Source of the DNA: an uncultured Marmoricola sp.
GTDB taxonomy: Bacteria; Actinomycetota; Actinomycetes; Propionibacteriales; Nocardioidaceae
DNA: 29,147 bases
Assembly: GCF_943913695.1 (NCBI RefSeq)
Contig: NZ_CALTZE010000032.1
Location: 1 to 29,147 of the forward strand
Direction: 5' to 3'
In this document: positions 7,843 to 14,614 of the stretch, one piece after another
How positions within the stretch are numbered: the first letter of the stretch is position 1
Layout of the letters: each line of letters begins with the position of its first letter
Position numbers and translations under genes: made by a program
The notes under the pieces: model-generated
What the model saw: only the letters and a program-made list of their open reading frames with translations
What the model was told of the DNA's origin: nothing
The model's database searches: none

Positions 7843-7980
7843 GGTGGTCGAGGTGCGAGCGCCAGCGAGCCCCGAGACCCCGGCACCCGGTAGGTCGCGG
7901 TGATCACCACGGTGGTCGCCGCCCAGCGCTCGGGACCGGGTCTCGAGGCCCTCGCCCAGGGGCTCGGGCACCTCGACCAC
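7843..7980. repeat. facing pair of dispersed repeats between convergent genes
   Basis: A minus-oriented copy (GGTGGTCGAGGTGCGAGC to CCCCGAGACCC, 7843-7880) faces a plus-oriented copy (GGGTCTCGAGG to CACCTCGACCACC, about 7938-7980). The arms are complementary with few mismatches around a 57-nt loop. It sits between the convergent cold-shock and MFS genes, matching the placement of the 5.3-5.5 kb cluster. Confidence 0.8.
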
Positions 7981-8089
7981 CCTGTGCTCACCCCGGTGGC
8001 TCGGGCACCTCGACCACCCTGTGCTCACCCCGGGGCTCGGGCACCTCGACCACCCTGTCCTCGCCCAGGGGCTCGGGCACCTCGACCAG
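7962..8089 (+). repeat. 36-bp tandem repeat, four copies
   Basis: Units starting GCTCGGGCACCTCGACCA begin at 7962, 7999, 8035 and 8071 (periods 37, 36, 36), separated by CCCTGTGCTCACCCCGG-like sequence. The last unit is partial. It appears to be a local amplification of the 3' half of the dispersed repeat. Confidence 0.85.
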
Positions 8090-8104
8090 CCGATGCCGCG
8101 GCGC

Positions 8105-9478
8105 TCAGGCGGGGGCGGGAGTGGCGCGGCCGGGGCGGCGTAGGAGCACGAAGACGGTCCAGCCGACCAGGAGCGCGGCCAGCACCCCGAGGCCCACGCG
8201 GGGGATCAGCGGCAGCGCGATGCCGATGAAGCCGCCGAGCACCCACGAGAGCTGCAGCAGCGTCTCGGAGCGTGCGAAGGCCGAGGTGCGGTGCCGCTCG
8301 GGCACGGAGTCCTGGATCGTGGAGTCGAGCGAGACCTTGCCCAGCGCCTGCGCGACACCGGCGGTCAGGCCGAGCGCGATGGCGAGCGGCAGGCTGTAGA
8401 GCACGGCGGCCAGCACCACCACGACGGCGTCGGCGAGCAGCGCGACCACGACCGTGATCGACGGCGTGACCTTGCGCAGCAGCGAGCCCAGACTGATGCC
8501 GATGGTGTTGCCGAGCCCGGCCGCGCCGATCACCAGCCCCATCAGCAGCGTGGTCTGCCGCTCGAAGCCCTCGAAGGGCTGGGCTCTGAGCAGGAAGGCC
8601 ATGTAGATCGTCAGGAACCCCGAGAGCACCCGCAGCCCGGCGTTGCAGCGCAGCGCGAAGGCGACGTCGACCGGCATCGCGAACCTGCGCCCCGTGGAGC
8701 TCTCCAGCGGCGCCTCGCCGACCGTCGCGTCGCAGCGCGCGGGCAGCAGGATCGAGAGGATCGTGGCCCCGGCGAAGACGACGAAGGCGAAGCGCAGCGA
8801 CCATTGCGAGCCGAAGTACGACGCCCCGCCCGCCAGCGGCGCCGAGATCGCGGCCCCCACCACGCCGGCGAGGGAGATCCGGCTGTTGGCCTTGACCAGC
8901 GTGAGCCCGGGGGGCTGCAGCCGGGGGACCGTCGCGGCGCGGGCGACGCCGTAGGCCTTGGAGGAGACCAGCACGCCCAGGGCGGTGGGATACATCAGCA
9001 GCGACTGCGAGGCGACCGCGTCGGCCATCAGCCAGCACAGGAAGGCGCGGGTCGCCATGGTGCCGCCGATCGCCCAGCGGCGACCGTGGCTGAAGCGGTC
9101 GAGGAAGGGCCCGAGCAGGGGCGCCACGATCGCGAAGGGCAGCATCGTCAGGCCCAGGAAGAGCGCGATCGGACCGCGCGACTCTCCAGGCTGGGCGAAG
9201 AAGAGCGTGCCGGCGAGCGAGATCGCCACCGCTGCGTCGCCCGCGGCGTTGAAGGCGTGCAGCTCGATGAGGCGGTAGAGCCCGGAGTCGCCTGCGCCCT
9301 CGGCGCGCGAGGCGCGGCGCGCCTGCCGAACGGTGTAGGTCGCCCCGCGCCCGGTGGCGCCCCCGGCGCGGCGCAGGCCGCGTCCGGTGGCCCCGACGAA
9401 GCGGCGACCCCGGCCACCGGGGGTGGGTGCTCCCCCCGGAGGCTCGGGGATCTCCTCGGGTCCGGGCATGGTCGCCAT
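8105..9478 (-). CDS. MFS transporter
   Basis: A 457-residue major facilitator protein with about twelve hydrophobic segments, preceded by an unusually long hydrophilic Pro/Gly/Arg-rich N-terminus of about 65 residues before LIELHAFNAAGDAAVAISLAG. The loop with DRFSHGRRWAIGG after the second to third helix is the MFS A-motif region. The cargo is unknown; it belongs to the uncharacterised actinobacterial MFS group that sits beside DUF3027 genes (the M. tuberculosis Rv0876c type, from memory). The ATG at 9478 is chosen with a GGCAGG-like ribosome binding site; a second ATG three codons in is possible. It is divergent from the DUF3027 gene, with 61 nt between start codons. Confidence 0.88.
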   Translation of the reverse strand: MATMPGPEEIPEPPGGAPTPGGRGRRFVGATGRGLRRAGGATGRGATYTVRQARRASRAEGAGDSGLYRLIELHAFNAAGDAAVAISLAGTLFFAQPGESRGPIALFLGLTMLPFAIVAPLLGPFLDRFSHGRRWAIGGTMATRAFLCWLMADAVASQSLLMYPTALGVLVSSKAYGVARAATVPRLQPPGLTLVKANSRISLAGVVGAAISAPLAGGASYFGSQWSLRFAFVVFAGATILSILLPARCDATVGEAPLESSTGRRFAMPVDVAFALRCNAGLRVLSGFLTIYMAFLLRAQPFEGFERQTTLLMGLVIGAAGLGNTIGISLGSLLRKVTPSITVVVALLADAVVVVLAAVLYSLPLAIALGLTAGVAQALGKVSLDSTIQDSVPERHRTSAFARSETLLQLSWVLGGFIGIALPLIPRVGLGVLAALLVGWTVFVLLRRPGRATPAPA

Positions 9479-9526
9479 CCTGCCAAGTCGGCGCGGCCCG
9501 AGCAGACACGACCCGGCCCGATGAGG

Positions 9527-9532
9527 GACAAT
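9527..9532 (+). promoter_or_regulatory. -10 box, leaderless DUF3027 gene
   Basis: GACAAT followed by 7 nt and the GTG at 9540. Confidence 0.4.
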
Positions 9533-9539
9533 CCGCGGC

Positions 9540-10307
9540 GTGATCTCCACAGCCCAGCCCGGCACCTCCCGCACCGCCGCCGAGGCGGTCGACGCCGCCC
9601 GGACCGCGCTCGTGGCGCAGGTCGGGGCCGACCTCGTCGGCGACCACCGCGGCGCGACGGTGGAGGAGACCCCCGAGGTGGCCACGCACCGGTTCGCCAG
9701 CCTGCAGGCGGGCTACCGGGGCTGGGTGTGGGCGGTGACGGTCGCGCTGCCGGAGGGGCAGTCGGAGGTGACGGTCGACGAGGCCGTGATGCTGCCCGAC
9801 GACGACGCGATCGTGGCGCCGCCGTGGGTGCCCTACCGCGAGCGGATCCGGCCCGGCGACCTCTCGCCGGGCGACCTGCTCCCCACCGACGAGGACGACC
9901 CCCGTCTGGTGCCGACCTGGCTCGCGGGCGACGCGCCCGACCCGGTCGCCGAGATGGTCGTGGCGGAGGTCGGTCTCGGTCGCTCCCGGGTGCTCTCGCG
10001 GGAGGGACGCGACGGGGCCGCCAACCGGTGGTACGCCGGCGCGAGCGGGCCCGACGTACCCCTCGCCGCCTCGGCGCCCGCACGCTGCGGCAGCTGCGGC
10101 TTCCTCGTGCGTCTGACGGGGCCGCTGTCGACGATGTTCGGCGTCTGCGCCAACGAGCAGGCCAACGACGACGCCCGCGTGGTCTCCCTCGACCACGGCT
10201 GCGGCGCCCACTCCGAGGCCCAGCTGCGCAAGAAGCAGCTGCCCCAGCCGCTGCCCGCCCCGGCCTACGACACCGCTGGCCTCGAGGACGACTACGAGAG
10301 GTTCTGA
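9540..10307 (+). CDS. DUF3027 family protein
   Basis: A 255-residue member of DUF3027, a conserved actinobacterial family of unknown function. The family pattern is clear: WVWAVTVA, WVPYRERIRPGDLSPGDLLP around residues 98-117, RVLSREGRDGAANRWYAGASGP, and a C-terminal cysteine-rich part with CGSCGF, FGVCANE and DHGCGAHSE. The four cysteines and nearby histidines could bind zinc or a metal cluster; this is inferred from spacing only. No signal peptide or membrane segment. The GTG start at 9540 is the only reasonable one and has a GACAAT box 7 nt upstream. The 3' end overlaps the convergent reductase gene by 16 bp. In other actinobacteria it also neighbours the MFS and cold-shock genes. Confidence 0.9.
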   Translation: MISTAQPGTSRTAAEAVDAARTALVAQVGADLVGDHRGATVEETPEVATHRFASLQAGYRGWVWAVTVALPEGQSEVTVDEAVMLPDDDAIVAPPWVPYRERIRPGDLSPGDLLPTDEDDPRLVPTWLAGDAPDPVAEMVVAEVGLGRSRVLSREGRDGAANRWYAGASGPDVPLAASAPARCGSCGFLVRLTGPLSTMFGVCANEQANDDARVVSLDHGCGAHSEAQLRKKQLPQPLPAPAYDTAGLEDDYERF

Positions 10308-10843
10308 GCGCGCGGTCCGCGCACGGCATATCTCGCGACGACGAAGTCGCCGCTGCGCTCCACGTCGAGCAGCGTGAGGTCGTGCCGCCGGGGCAGTAGC
10401 GGGCGGCCGGCGCCGAGCACCACCGGCGCGATCGAGACCAGCACCTCGTCGAGGCGCCCGAGGTCGGCGAACTGACCGGCGAGGTCGCCGCCGCCGACCA
10501 CCCACACGTCCTTGTCGGCCGCCGACTCGACGATCGCCTCGAGGTGCTCCGCCACCGGTCCCTGGACCACGCGCACGGTCTCGGAGTGCCGCGGCAGGTC
10601 GCGGTGGCTGAAGACCCAGAGCGGCTGCCCGGGGGAGGGCTCCCAGTCGGGCTCGTGCTCGCGGACCCACAGGTAGGTCGTCGCGCCCATGACCTGGGCG
10701 CCGATGCCGGAGTTGAACGAGTCGAAGTCGCCGAGGCCGCCGGGCTCGCCCTGCTGCTGCTCGAAGAGCCAGTCGAGGGAGTCGTGCTCGTCGGCGAGGA
10801 AGCCGTCGAGCGTCGTCGCGGTGTAGTAGCGCACCCGGCTCAT
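10292..10843 (-). CDS. RibD C-terminal/dihydrofolate reductase-like protein
   Basis: A 183-residue member of the RibD_C/DHFR-fold superfamily, NADPH-dependent reductases whose physiological substrate is usually unknown in this YwjB/YyaP-like branch. Visible elements: RVRYYTATTLDGFLAD at the N-terminus, GIGAQVMGATTYLWV, the nucleotide-binding DVWVVGGGDLAGQFADLGRLDE, and SIAPVVLGAGRPLLP. Length is typical. The ATG at 10843 is used because the upstream continuation of the frame runs into a 12-bp tandem repeat and is not family-like. It lies 54 nt after the DUF2530 stop, so transcription from the DUF2530 promoter could cover both. It is convergent with DUF3027, with a 16-bp overlap. Confidence 0.87.
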   Translation of the reverse strand: MSRVRYYTATTLDGFLADEHDSLDWLFEQQQGEPGGLGDFDSFNSGIGAQVMGATTYLWVREHEPDWEPSPGQPLWVFSHRDLPRHSETVRVVQGPVAEHLEAIVESAADKDVWVVGGGDLAGQFADLGRLDEVLVSIAPVVLGAGRPLLPRRHDLTLLDVERSGDFVVARYAVRGPRAQNLS

Positions 10844-10856
10844 GACCGCGCGCCCC

Positions 10857-10892
10857 CGTCGCTGCGCCCGTCGCTGCGCCCGTCGATGCGCC
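10857..10892. repeat. 12-bp tandem repeat, three copies
   Basis: CGTCGCTGCGCC occurs twice exactly, followed by CGTCGATGCGCC, in the 54-nt gap between the DUF2530 and reductase genes. Confidence 0.85.
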
Positions 10893-10897
10893 ACAGG

Positions 10898-11197
10898 TCA
10901 GTCGACATGCGCGGCGGACTCCTCCGCGTCGTGCTGGACGCGCTGGCGGCGCTTGCGGCGGCAGTGGTCCCAGCCGACCAGGCCGAGGCCGAAGCCGGCG
11001 ACGCAGACCCAGATCCACCAGGTGGCGTCGCGGGCGGCCAGCTCGCCGCGGAAGGGGAGCAGGAGCAGCAGCGCCACGCCCCACAGCGCCGTACCGACCT
11101 GCATGGTGCGGACGCCGTCGAGGTCGAGGGGGTCCACGTCGGCGACGATGTAGGTGCGGTTGCCGATCTCGTGCACGATCGGCTGCTCGTCGGCCAT
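10898..11197 (-). CDS. DUF2530 small membrane protein
   Basis: A 99-residue DUF2530 protein with two predicted membrane helices, one around VGTALWGVALLLLLPF and the other around WWIWVCVAGFGLGLVGW, followed by the basic CRRKRRQR cytoplasmic segment. The preceding VDPLDLDGVRTMQVG is the family signature. Function is unknown; in actinobacteria the gene is often beside the purine permease and MarR genes seen here. The ATG at 11197 is supported by TACATT 7 nt upstream. The hydrophilic tail carries a short acidic segment. It is divergent from the permease gene, with 60 nt between the starts. Confidence 0.85.
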   Translation of the reverse strand: MADEQPIVHEIGNRTYIVADVDPLDLDGVRTMQVGTALWGVALLLLLPFRGELAARDATWWIWVCVAGFGLGLVGWDHCRRKRRQRVQHDAEESAAHVD

Positions 11198-11216
11198 GCC
11201 GGTCAATGTAACCGGC
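11198..11216. promoter_or_regulatory. leaderless -10 box within an inverted repeat (DUF2530)
   Basis: Minus-strand TACATT (plus positions 11205-11210) is 7 nt before the ATG at 11197. It is bracketed by the perfect inverted repeat GCCGGT (11198-11203) and ACCGGC (11211-11216), which is suggestive of an operator. Confidence 0.5.
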
Positions 11217-11244
11217 GCTTGACCTCCCCGTCCGAGGCGTCTGG

Positions 11245-11250
11245 TTGGAT
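11245..11250 (+). promoter_or_regulatory. possible -10 box of purine permease
   Basis: TTGGAT, 7 nt before the GTG at 11258. A TTGACC hexamer at 11219-11224 is a -35 candidate, but the 20-nt spacing is long. Confidence 0.35.
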
Positions 11251-11257
11251 CACGCCC

Positions 11258-12685
11258 GTGGACCAGTTCTTCAAGATCACCGAGCGGGGCTCGACCGTCG
11301 GTCGCGAGGTGCGCGGCGGCGTCGTCACCTTCTTCACGATGGCCTACATCATCGTGCTCAACCCGCTGATCCTCGGCAACGCGACCGACGTCGACGGCAA
11401 CTACCTCGGCGGCGGCACCGCAGGCCCCAACATCGCCATGATCGCGGCCGGCACCGCCCTGGTGGCCGGCGTCCTCACCCTCGCCATGGGGGTCTTCGCC
11501 AACTACCCGCTCGCCCTGGCGACGGGCCTCGGCCTCAACGCCTTCGTGGCCTTCGCGCTCGCCTCCCAGATGACCTGGGCCGACGCCATGGGCCTGGTGG
11601 TGCTCGAGGGCCTGATCATCCTGATCCTGGTGCTGACCGGCTTCCGCGAGGCGGTCTTCCACGCCGTCCCCTCGCAGCTCAAGATCGCGATCTCCGTGGG
11701 GATCGGTCTGTTCATCGCGCTGATCGGCTTCGTCGACGCCGGCTTCGTGACGCGGATCCCCGACGCCGCCAACACCACCGTGCCGCTGCAGCTGGGTGGG
11801 TCGGGACAGCTCGCGGGGTGGCCGGTGCTGGTCTTCTCGGTCGGTCTCGCGCTGGTCGTCGCCCTGTGGGTGCTGCGGGTCAAGGGCGCGATCCTGATCT
11901 CCATCGCGATCACCACCGTGCTGGCCATCGTGGTCGAGGCGGTCGGCGACCTCGGCGCGGCCTTCGAGGGTCCCGGCGGCTGGAGTCTGACCGTGCCCGC
12001 GCTGCCCGACACCCTGGTCGACCTACCCGACTTCGGCACGCTGGGGGAGTTCAACCTCTTCGGCTCGGTCGACAGGATCGGCGTCGTCGCCGTGGCGCTG
12101 CTGGTCTTCACCCTGATGCTGGCCGACTTCTTCGACACCATGGGCACGATGACCGCGATCGGGGCCGAGGCCGGGTTGCTCGACGAGACCGGCACCCCGC
12201 CCCAGACGCGTCGCATCCTGGTCGTCGACTCCCTGGCCGCCGCGGCCGGTGGCGCGGCGGGCGTCTCCTCCAACACCTCCTACATCGAGTCGGCCGCCGG
12301 CGTCGGGGAGGGCGCCCGCACCGGACTGGCCTCCGTCGTCACCGGCGCCTGCTTCCTGCTCTCGGTCTTCCTCGCGCCGCTCGTCGCGATCATCCCGCTC
12401 GAGGCCGCCGTGCCCGCCCTGGTGCTGGTCGGCTTCCTGATGATGCAGCAGGTCAAGGGCATCGACTGGGACGACGTCGACATCGCCATCCCGGCGTTCC
12501 TGACGATCGTGCTGATGCCCTTCACCTACTCGATCACGGTCGGCATCGGAGCCGGCTTCCTCGCCTGGGTGCTGATCAAGCTCGTACGCCGCCGCCCGGG
12601 CGACGTGCACCCGCTGATGTGGCTGATCGCCGCACTCTTCGTGGCCTACTTCGCGATCGACCCGCTCACCGACCTGCTCACCTGA
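11258..12685 (+). CDS. NCS2/AzgA-type purine permease
   Basis: A 475-residue integral membrane protein of the AzgA/PbuG branch of nucleobase transporters, expected to import hypoxanthine, guanine or adenine with protons across the cytoplasmic membrane. Typical features are the N-terminal FFKITERGSTVGREVRGGVVTFFTMAYIIVLNP, about twelve to fourteen membrane segments, DFFDTMGTMTAIG, and the substrate-site signature SSNTSYIESAAGVGEGARTG with Asn339 to Ser345. Length is normal. The GTG at 11258 gives the standard N-terminus. A purine riboswitch was looked for in the 60-nt upstream gap and none is visible. A GC-rich hairpin follows the stop codon. Substrate choice within purines is not resolvable here. 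Confidence 0.93.
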   Translation: MDQFFKITERGSTVGREVRGGVVTFFTMAYIIVLNPLILGNATDVDGNYLGGGTAGPNIAMIAAGTALVAGVLTLAMGVFANYPLALATGLGLNAFVAFALASQMTWADAMGLVVLEGLIILILVLTGFREAVFHAVPSQLKIAISVGIGLFIALIGFVDAGFVTRIPDAANTTVPLQLGGSGQLAGWPVLVFSVGLALVVALWVLRVKGAILISIAITTVLAIVVEAVGDLGAAFEGPGGWSLTVPALPDTLVDLPDFGTLGEFNLFGSVDRIGVVAVALLVFTLMLADFFDTMGTMTAIGAEAGLLDETGTPPQTRRILVVDSLAAAAGGAAGVSSNTSYIESAAGVGEGARTGLASVVTGACFLLSVFLAPLVAIIPLEAAVPALVLVGFLMMQQVKGIDWDDVDIAIPAFLTIVLMPFTYSITVGIGAGFLAWVLIKLVRRRPGDVHPLMWLIAALFVAYFAIDPLTDLLT

Positions 12686-12687
12686 GC

Positions 12688-12718
12688 CCCGGCTCCCCCT
12701 GCGGGAGGCGGGGCCGGG
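12688..12718 (+). terminator. GC-rich hairpin after permease gene
   Basis: CCCGGC (12688-12693) pairs with GCCGGG (12713-12718), with further C/G pairing inside. It begins 3 nt after the stop codon. There is no U tract, as is common in actinobacteria. Confidence 0.55.
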
Positions 12719-12731
12719 TGCGAGGAAATAG

Positions 12732-12757
12732 TTAGCCGGGGTAATGAGTTATGCTAA
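12732..12757 (+). promoter_or_regulatory. MarR promoter with overlapping operator-like repeat
   Basis: TTAGC (12732-12736) and GCTAA (12753-12757) form an inverted pair. The second arm overlaps the -10 box TATGCT (12750-12755), which lies 8 nt before the ATG at 12764. AGTTA is also directly repeated. This AT-richer island suggests an autoregulatory MarR site. Confidence 0.5.
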
Positions 12758-12763
12758 GCAACC

Positions 12764-13213
12764 ATGACCCCCACCGTGCAGGCTGCCTCGCGCACCGACA
12801 CCGGGCTCGCTTCGGAGCTGCGGCTGTCGGTGATGCGGCTCTCCCGTCGGCTGCGCAGCGAGCGTGAGCCCGACAACCCGCTCAGCGTCGCGGCGCTGAG
12901 CGCGCTCGGCATCCTCTTCCGCGAGGGCGAGTGCACCGTCGGCACCCTGGCCGCCCACGAGCGGGTGCAGCCGCCGTCGATGACCCGCACGGTCAACTGC
13001 CTGGTCGAGGAGGGGTACGCCGCCCGGCGGCCCCACGAGACCGACGGCCGCGTCGTCGTGGTCGCCCTGACCGACCGTGGCCGCGAGATGCTGCTGGCCG
13101 ACCGCCGCCGGCGTGATGCCTGGCTGGCCCGTCAGCTGCGCGACCTGACCCCGGAGGAGCGCCGTGTGCTGCGCGACGCCGTACCCCTGATCCACAGATT
13201 GGCCACTGCTTGA
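12764..13213 (+). CDS. MarR-family regulator of adjacent MFS gene
   Basis: A 149-residue winged-helix MarR-type repressor. The segment SVAALSALGILFREGECTVGTLAAHERVQPPSMTRTVNCLVEEGYAARR forms the recognition HTH, and RPHETDGRVVVVALTDRGREML the wing, with the conserved DGR turn. Helices at both ends would build the dimer interface. The ATG at 12764 has a TATGCT -10 box 8 nt upstream, inside an operator-like inverted repeat, pointing to autorepression. The gene overlaps the start of the MFS gene by 4 nt (TTGA), so the pair is translationally coupled. The likely role is ligand-relieved repression of the exporter; the ligand is unknown. Confidence 0.93.
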   Translation: MTPTVQAASRTDTGLASELRLSVMRLSRRLRSEREPDNPLSVAALSALGILFREGECTVGTLAAHERVQPPSMTRTVNCLVEEGYAARRPHETDGRVVVVALTDRGREMLLADRRRRDAWLARQLRDLTPEERRVLRDAVPLIHRLATA

Positions 13214-14508
13214 GTCCCACGTTCCGCTCCCTGCACAACCGCAACTACCGGCTCTACGCCGCCGGTGGTGTCGTCTCCAACACCGGCACCTGGATGCAGC
13301 GCGTGGCCCAGGACTGGCTCGTCGTGGTGCTCGCGGGCGCCGGCGGCGGGATCGGCGTCGGCACCGCGCTCGGCATCACCACGGGCCTGCAGTTCCTGCC
13401 CGCCCTGCTGCTGAGCCCCTACGCCGGCCTGGTCGCCGACCGGATGTCGAAGCTGCGGCTGCTCAAGCTCACCCAGACGATGATGGCGCTCACCGCGCTC
13501 GTCCTGGCCGGCCTCGCGATCAGCGGCGTCGTCGAGGTCTGGCACGTGTGGGTGCTGGCCTTCGTCTTCGGTATCGGCACGGCCTTCGACGCCCCCGCGC
13601 GGCAGAGCTTCGTCAGCGAGATGGTGGGGCCCGACGACCTCACCAACGCCGTCGGGCTCAACTCTGCCTCCTTCAACGCCGCCCGGCTCCTCGGGCCCGC
13701 GGTCGCGGGCCTGTTGATCGCGGCCTTCGGTGGCGGTGTCGAGGCGACCGGCTGGGTGATCTTGCTCAACGGCCTCAGCTACGGCGCCGTGCTGCTCGCG
13801 CTGGGCCGGATGCGCTCCGACGAGCTCAGCCTCACCACCCCGGAGGCGCGCCACAAGGGCATGATCCGCGACGCCGTGACCTACCTGCGGGGCCGTCCCG
13901 ACCTGCTGCTCGTGCTCAGCGTCGTCGGCTTCGTCGGCACCTTCGGGCTCAACTTCCAGATGACCTCGGCGCTGATGGCCACCGAGGTCTTCGGCAAGGG
14001 TGCGACGGAGTACGGCCTGCTCGGCTCGATCATGGCGGTCGGCTCGCTCACCGGCGCGCTGCTCGCCGCGCGCCGTACGCGGGTGCGGCTGCGGCTGGTG
14101 GTCGGCTCGGCCGTCGCCTTCGCCCTGGTGGAGATCGTGGCCGGCCTCTCGCCGACCTACTGGACCTACGCCCTCGTGGTGCCGGCCCTCGGCTTCTTCG
14201 CCCTGACGATGATCACCGCGGCCAACACCACGATGCAGCTGGCGACGGCGCCGCAGCTGCGCGGCCGGGTGATGGCGCTCTACCTGATGGTCCTCATGGG
14301 CGGCACGCCGATCGGCTCGCCCTTCATCGGCTGGCTCGGTGAGGTGCTCGGGGCGCGCTGGACGCTGCTGGGCGGGGGACTGATCACCCTGGTCGGTGTG
14401 CTCGTCTCCGCGGCGCTCTTCGCCCGCAGCGGCCGCAAGCTCGACCGGCCCGTCGAGGTCGACGTACGCCGGCCCGAGGAGGCCGCCGACCCGGTGGGTG
14501 CCCGCTGA
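13210..14508 (+). CDS. MFS exporter coupled to MarR
   Basis: A 432-residue major facilitator of the EntS/MFS_3-like type. The N-terminus, FRSLHNRNYRLYAAG followed by TGTWMQRVAQDWLV, is characteristic of this group. LLSPYAGLVADRMSKLRLL is the A-motif loop, DAPARQSFVSEMVGPDDLTNAVGLNSASFNAARLLGPAVAG the later conserved block, and GTPIGSPFIGWLGEVLGARW occurs near the C-terminus. Such proteins commonly export drugs or siderophore-like compounds. The start is a TTG at 13210 that overlaps the MarR stop codon, which argues for coupled translation. Substrate unknown; regulation by the upstream MarR protein is inferred from the coupling. Confidence 0.92.
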   Translation: MSPTFRSLHNRNYRLYAAGGVVSNTGTWMQRVAQDWLVVVLAGAGGGIGVGTALGITTGLQFLPALLLSPYAGLVADRMSKLRLLKLTQTMMALTALVLAGLAISGVVEVWHVWVLAFVFGIGTAFDAPARQSFVSEMVGPDDLTNAVGLNSASFNAARLLGPAVAGLLIAAFGGGVEATGWVILLNGLSYGAVLLALGRMRSDELSLTTPEARHKGMIRDAVTYLRGRPDLLLVLSVVGFVGTFGLNFQMTSALMATEVFGKGATEYGLLGSIMAVGSLTGALLAARRTRVRLRLVVGSAVAFALVEIVAGLSPTYWTYALVVPALGFFALTMITAANTTMQLATAPQLRGRVMALYLMVLMGGTPIGSPFIGWLGEVLGARWTLLGGGLITLVGVLVSAALFARSGRKLDRPVEVDVRRPEEAADPVGAR

Positions 14509-14509
14509 C

Positions 14510-14515
14510 TACAGT
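14510..14515 (+). promoter_or_regulatory. -10 box, leaderless micropeptide operon
   Basis: TACAGT with exactly 6 nt before the GTG at 14522. It lies immediately after the MFS stop codon. Confidence 0.6.
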
Positions 14516-14521
14516 GGCCGC

Positions 14522-14608
14522 GTGAATCCCCGTGTGCGCCGTCTGGTGATCCCGGTGGCCCTGGGCATCCTCATCCTCATCGTCGTCGTCGCCGCCCTGA
14601 CGGACTAG
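14522..14608 (+). CDS. 28-residue single-pass membrane peptide
   Basis: GTG-started frame of 28 residues: a basic N-terminus MNPRVRRL, then a membrane helix of about 18 residues rich in Ile, Leu and Val (residues 8-26), ending LTD. The positive-inside rule places the N-terminus in the cytoplasm. A textbook leaderless promoter (TACAGT, 6 nt) precedes it, and the methyltransferase gene starts 6 nt after its stop, so it heads an operon. No function is known. Small hydrophobic peptides can modulate membrane proteins, but nothing here identifies a target. It is too short to be found by most gene callers. Confidence 0.6.
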   Translation: MNPRVRRLVIPVALGILILIVVVAALTD

Positions 14609-14614
14609 CCGGCC

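Noticed and set aside
7962..8089. Regular 36-37 bp repeats resembling a CRISPR array
   Set aside because: The units are contiguous tandem copies with no unique spacers, they are related to a dispersed intergenic repeat, and there are no cas genes.
8291..10399. 702-codon plus-strand open frame opposite the MFS gene
   Set aside because: Antisense shadow with Gln/Arg/His-rich sequence and no recognisable domain.
8025..11084. 1019-codon minus-strand open frame
   Set aside because: Shadow of the MFS, DUF3027 and reductase genes. It has no domain continuity and low-complexity composition.
11198..11257. Purine riboswitch upstream of the permease
   Set aside because: The gap is only 60 nt, the gene appears leaderless, and no purine-aptamer junction sequences are present.
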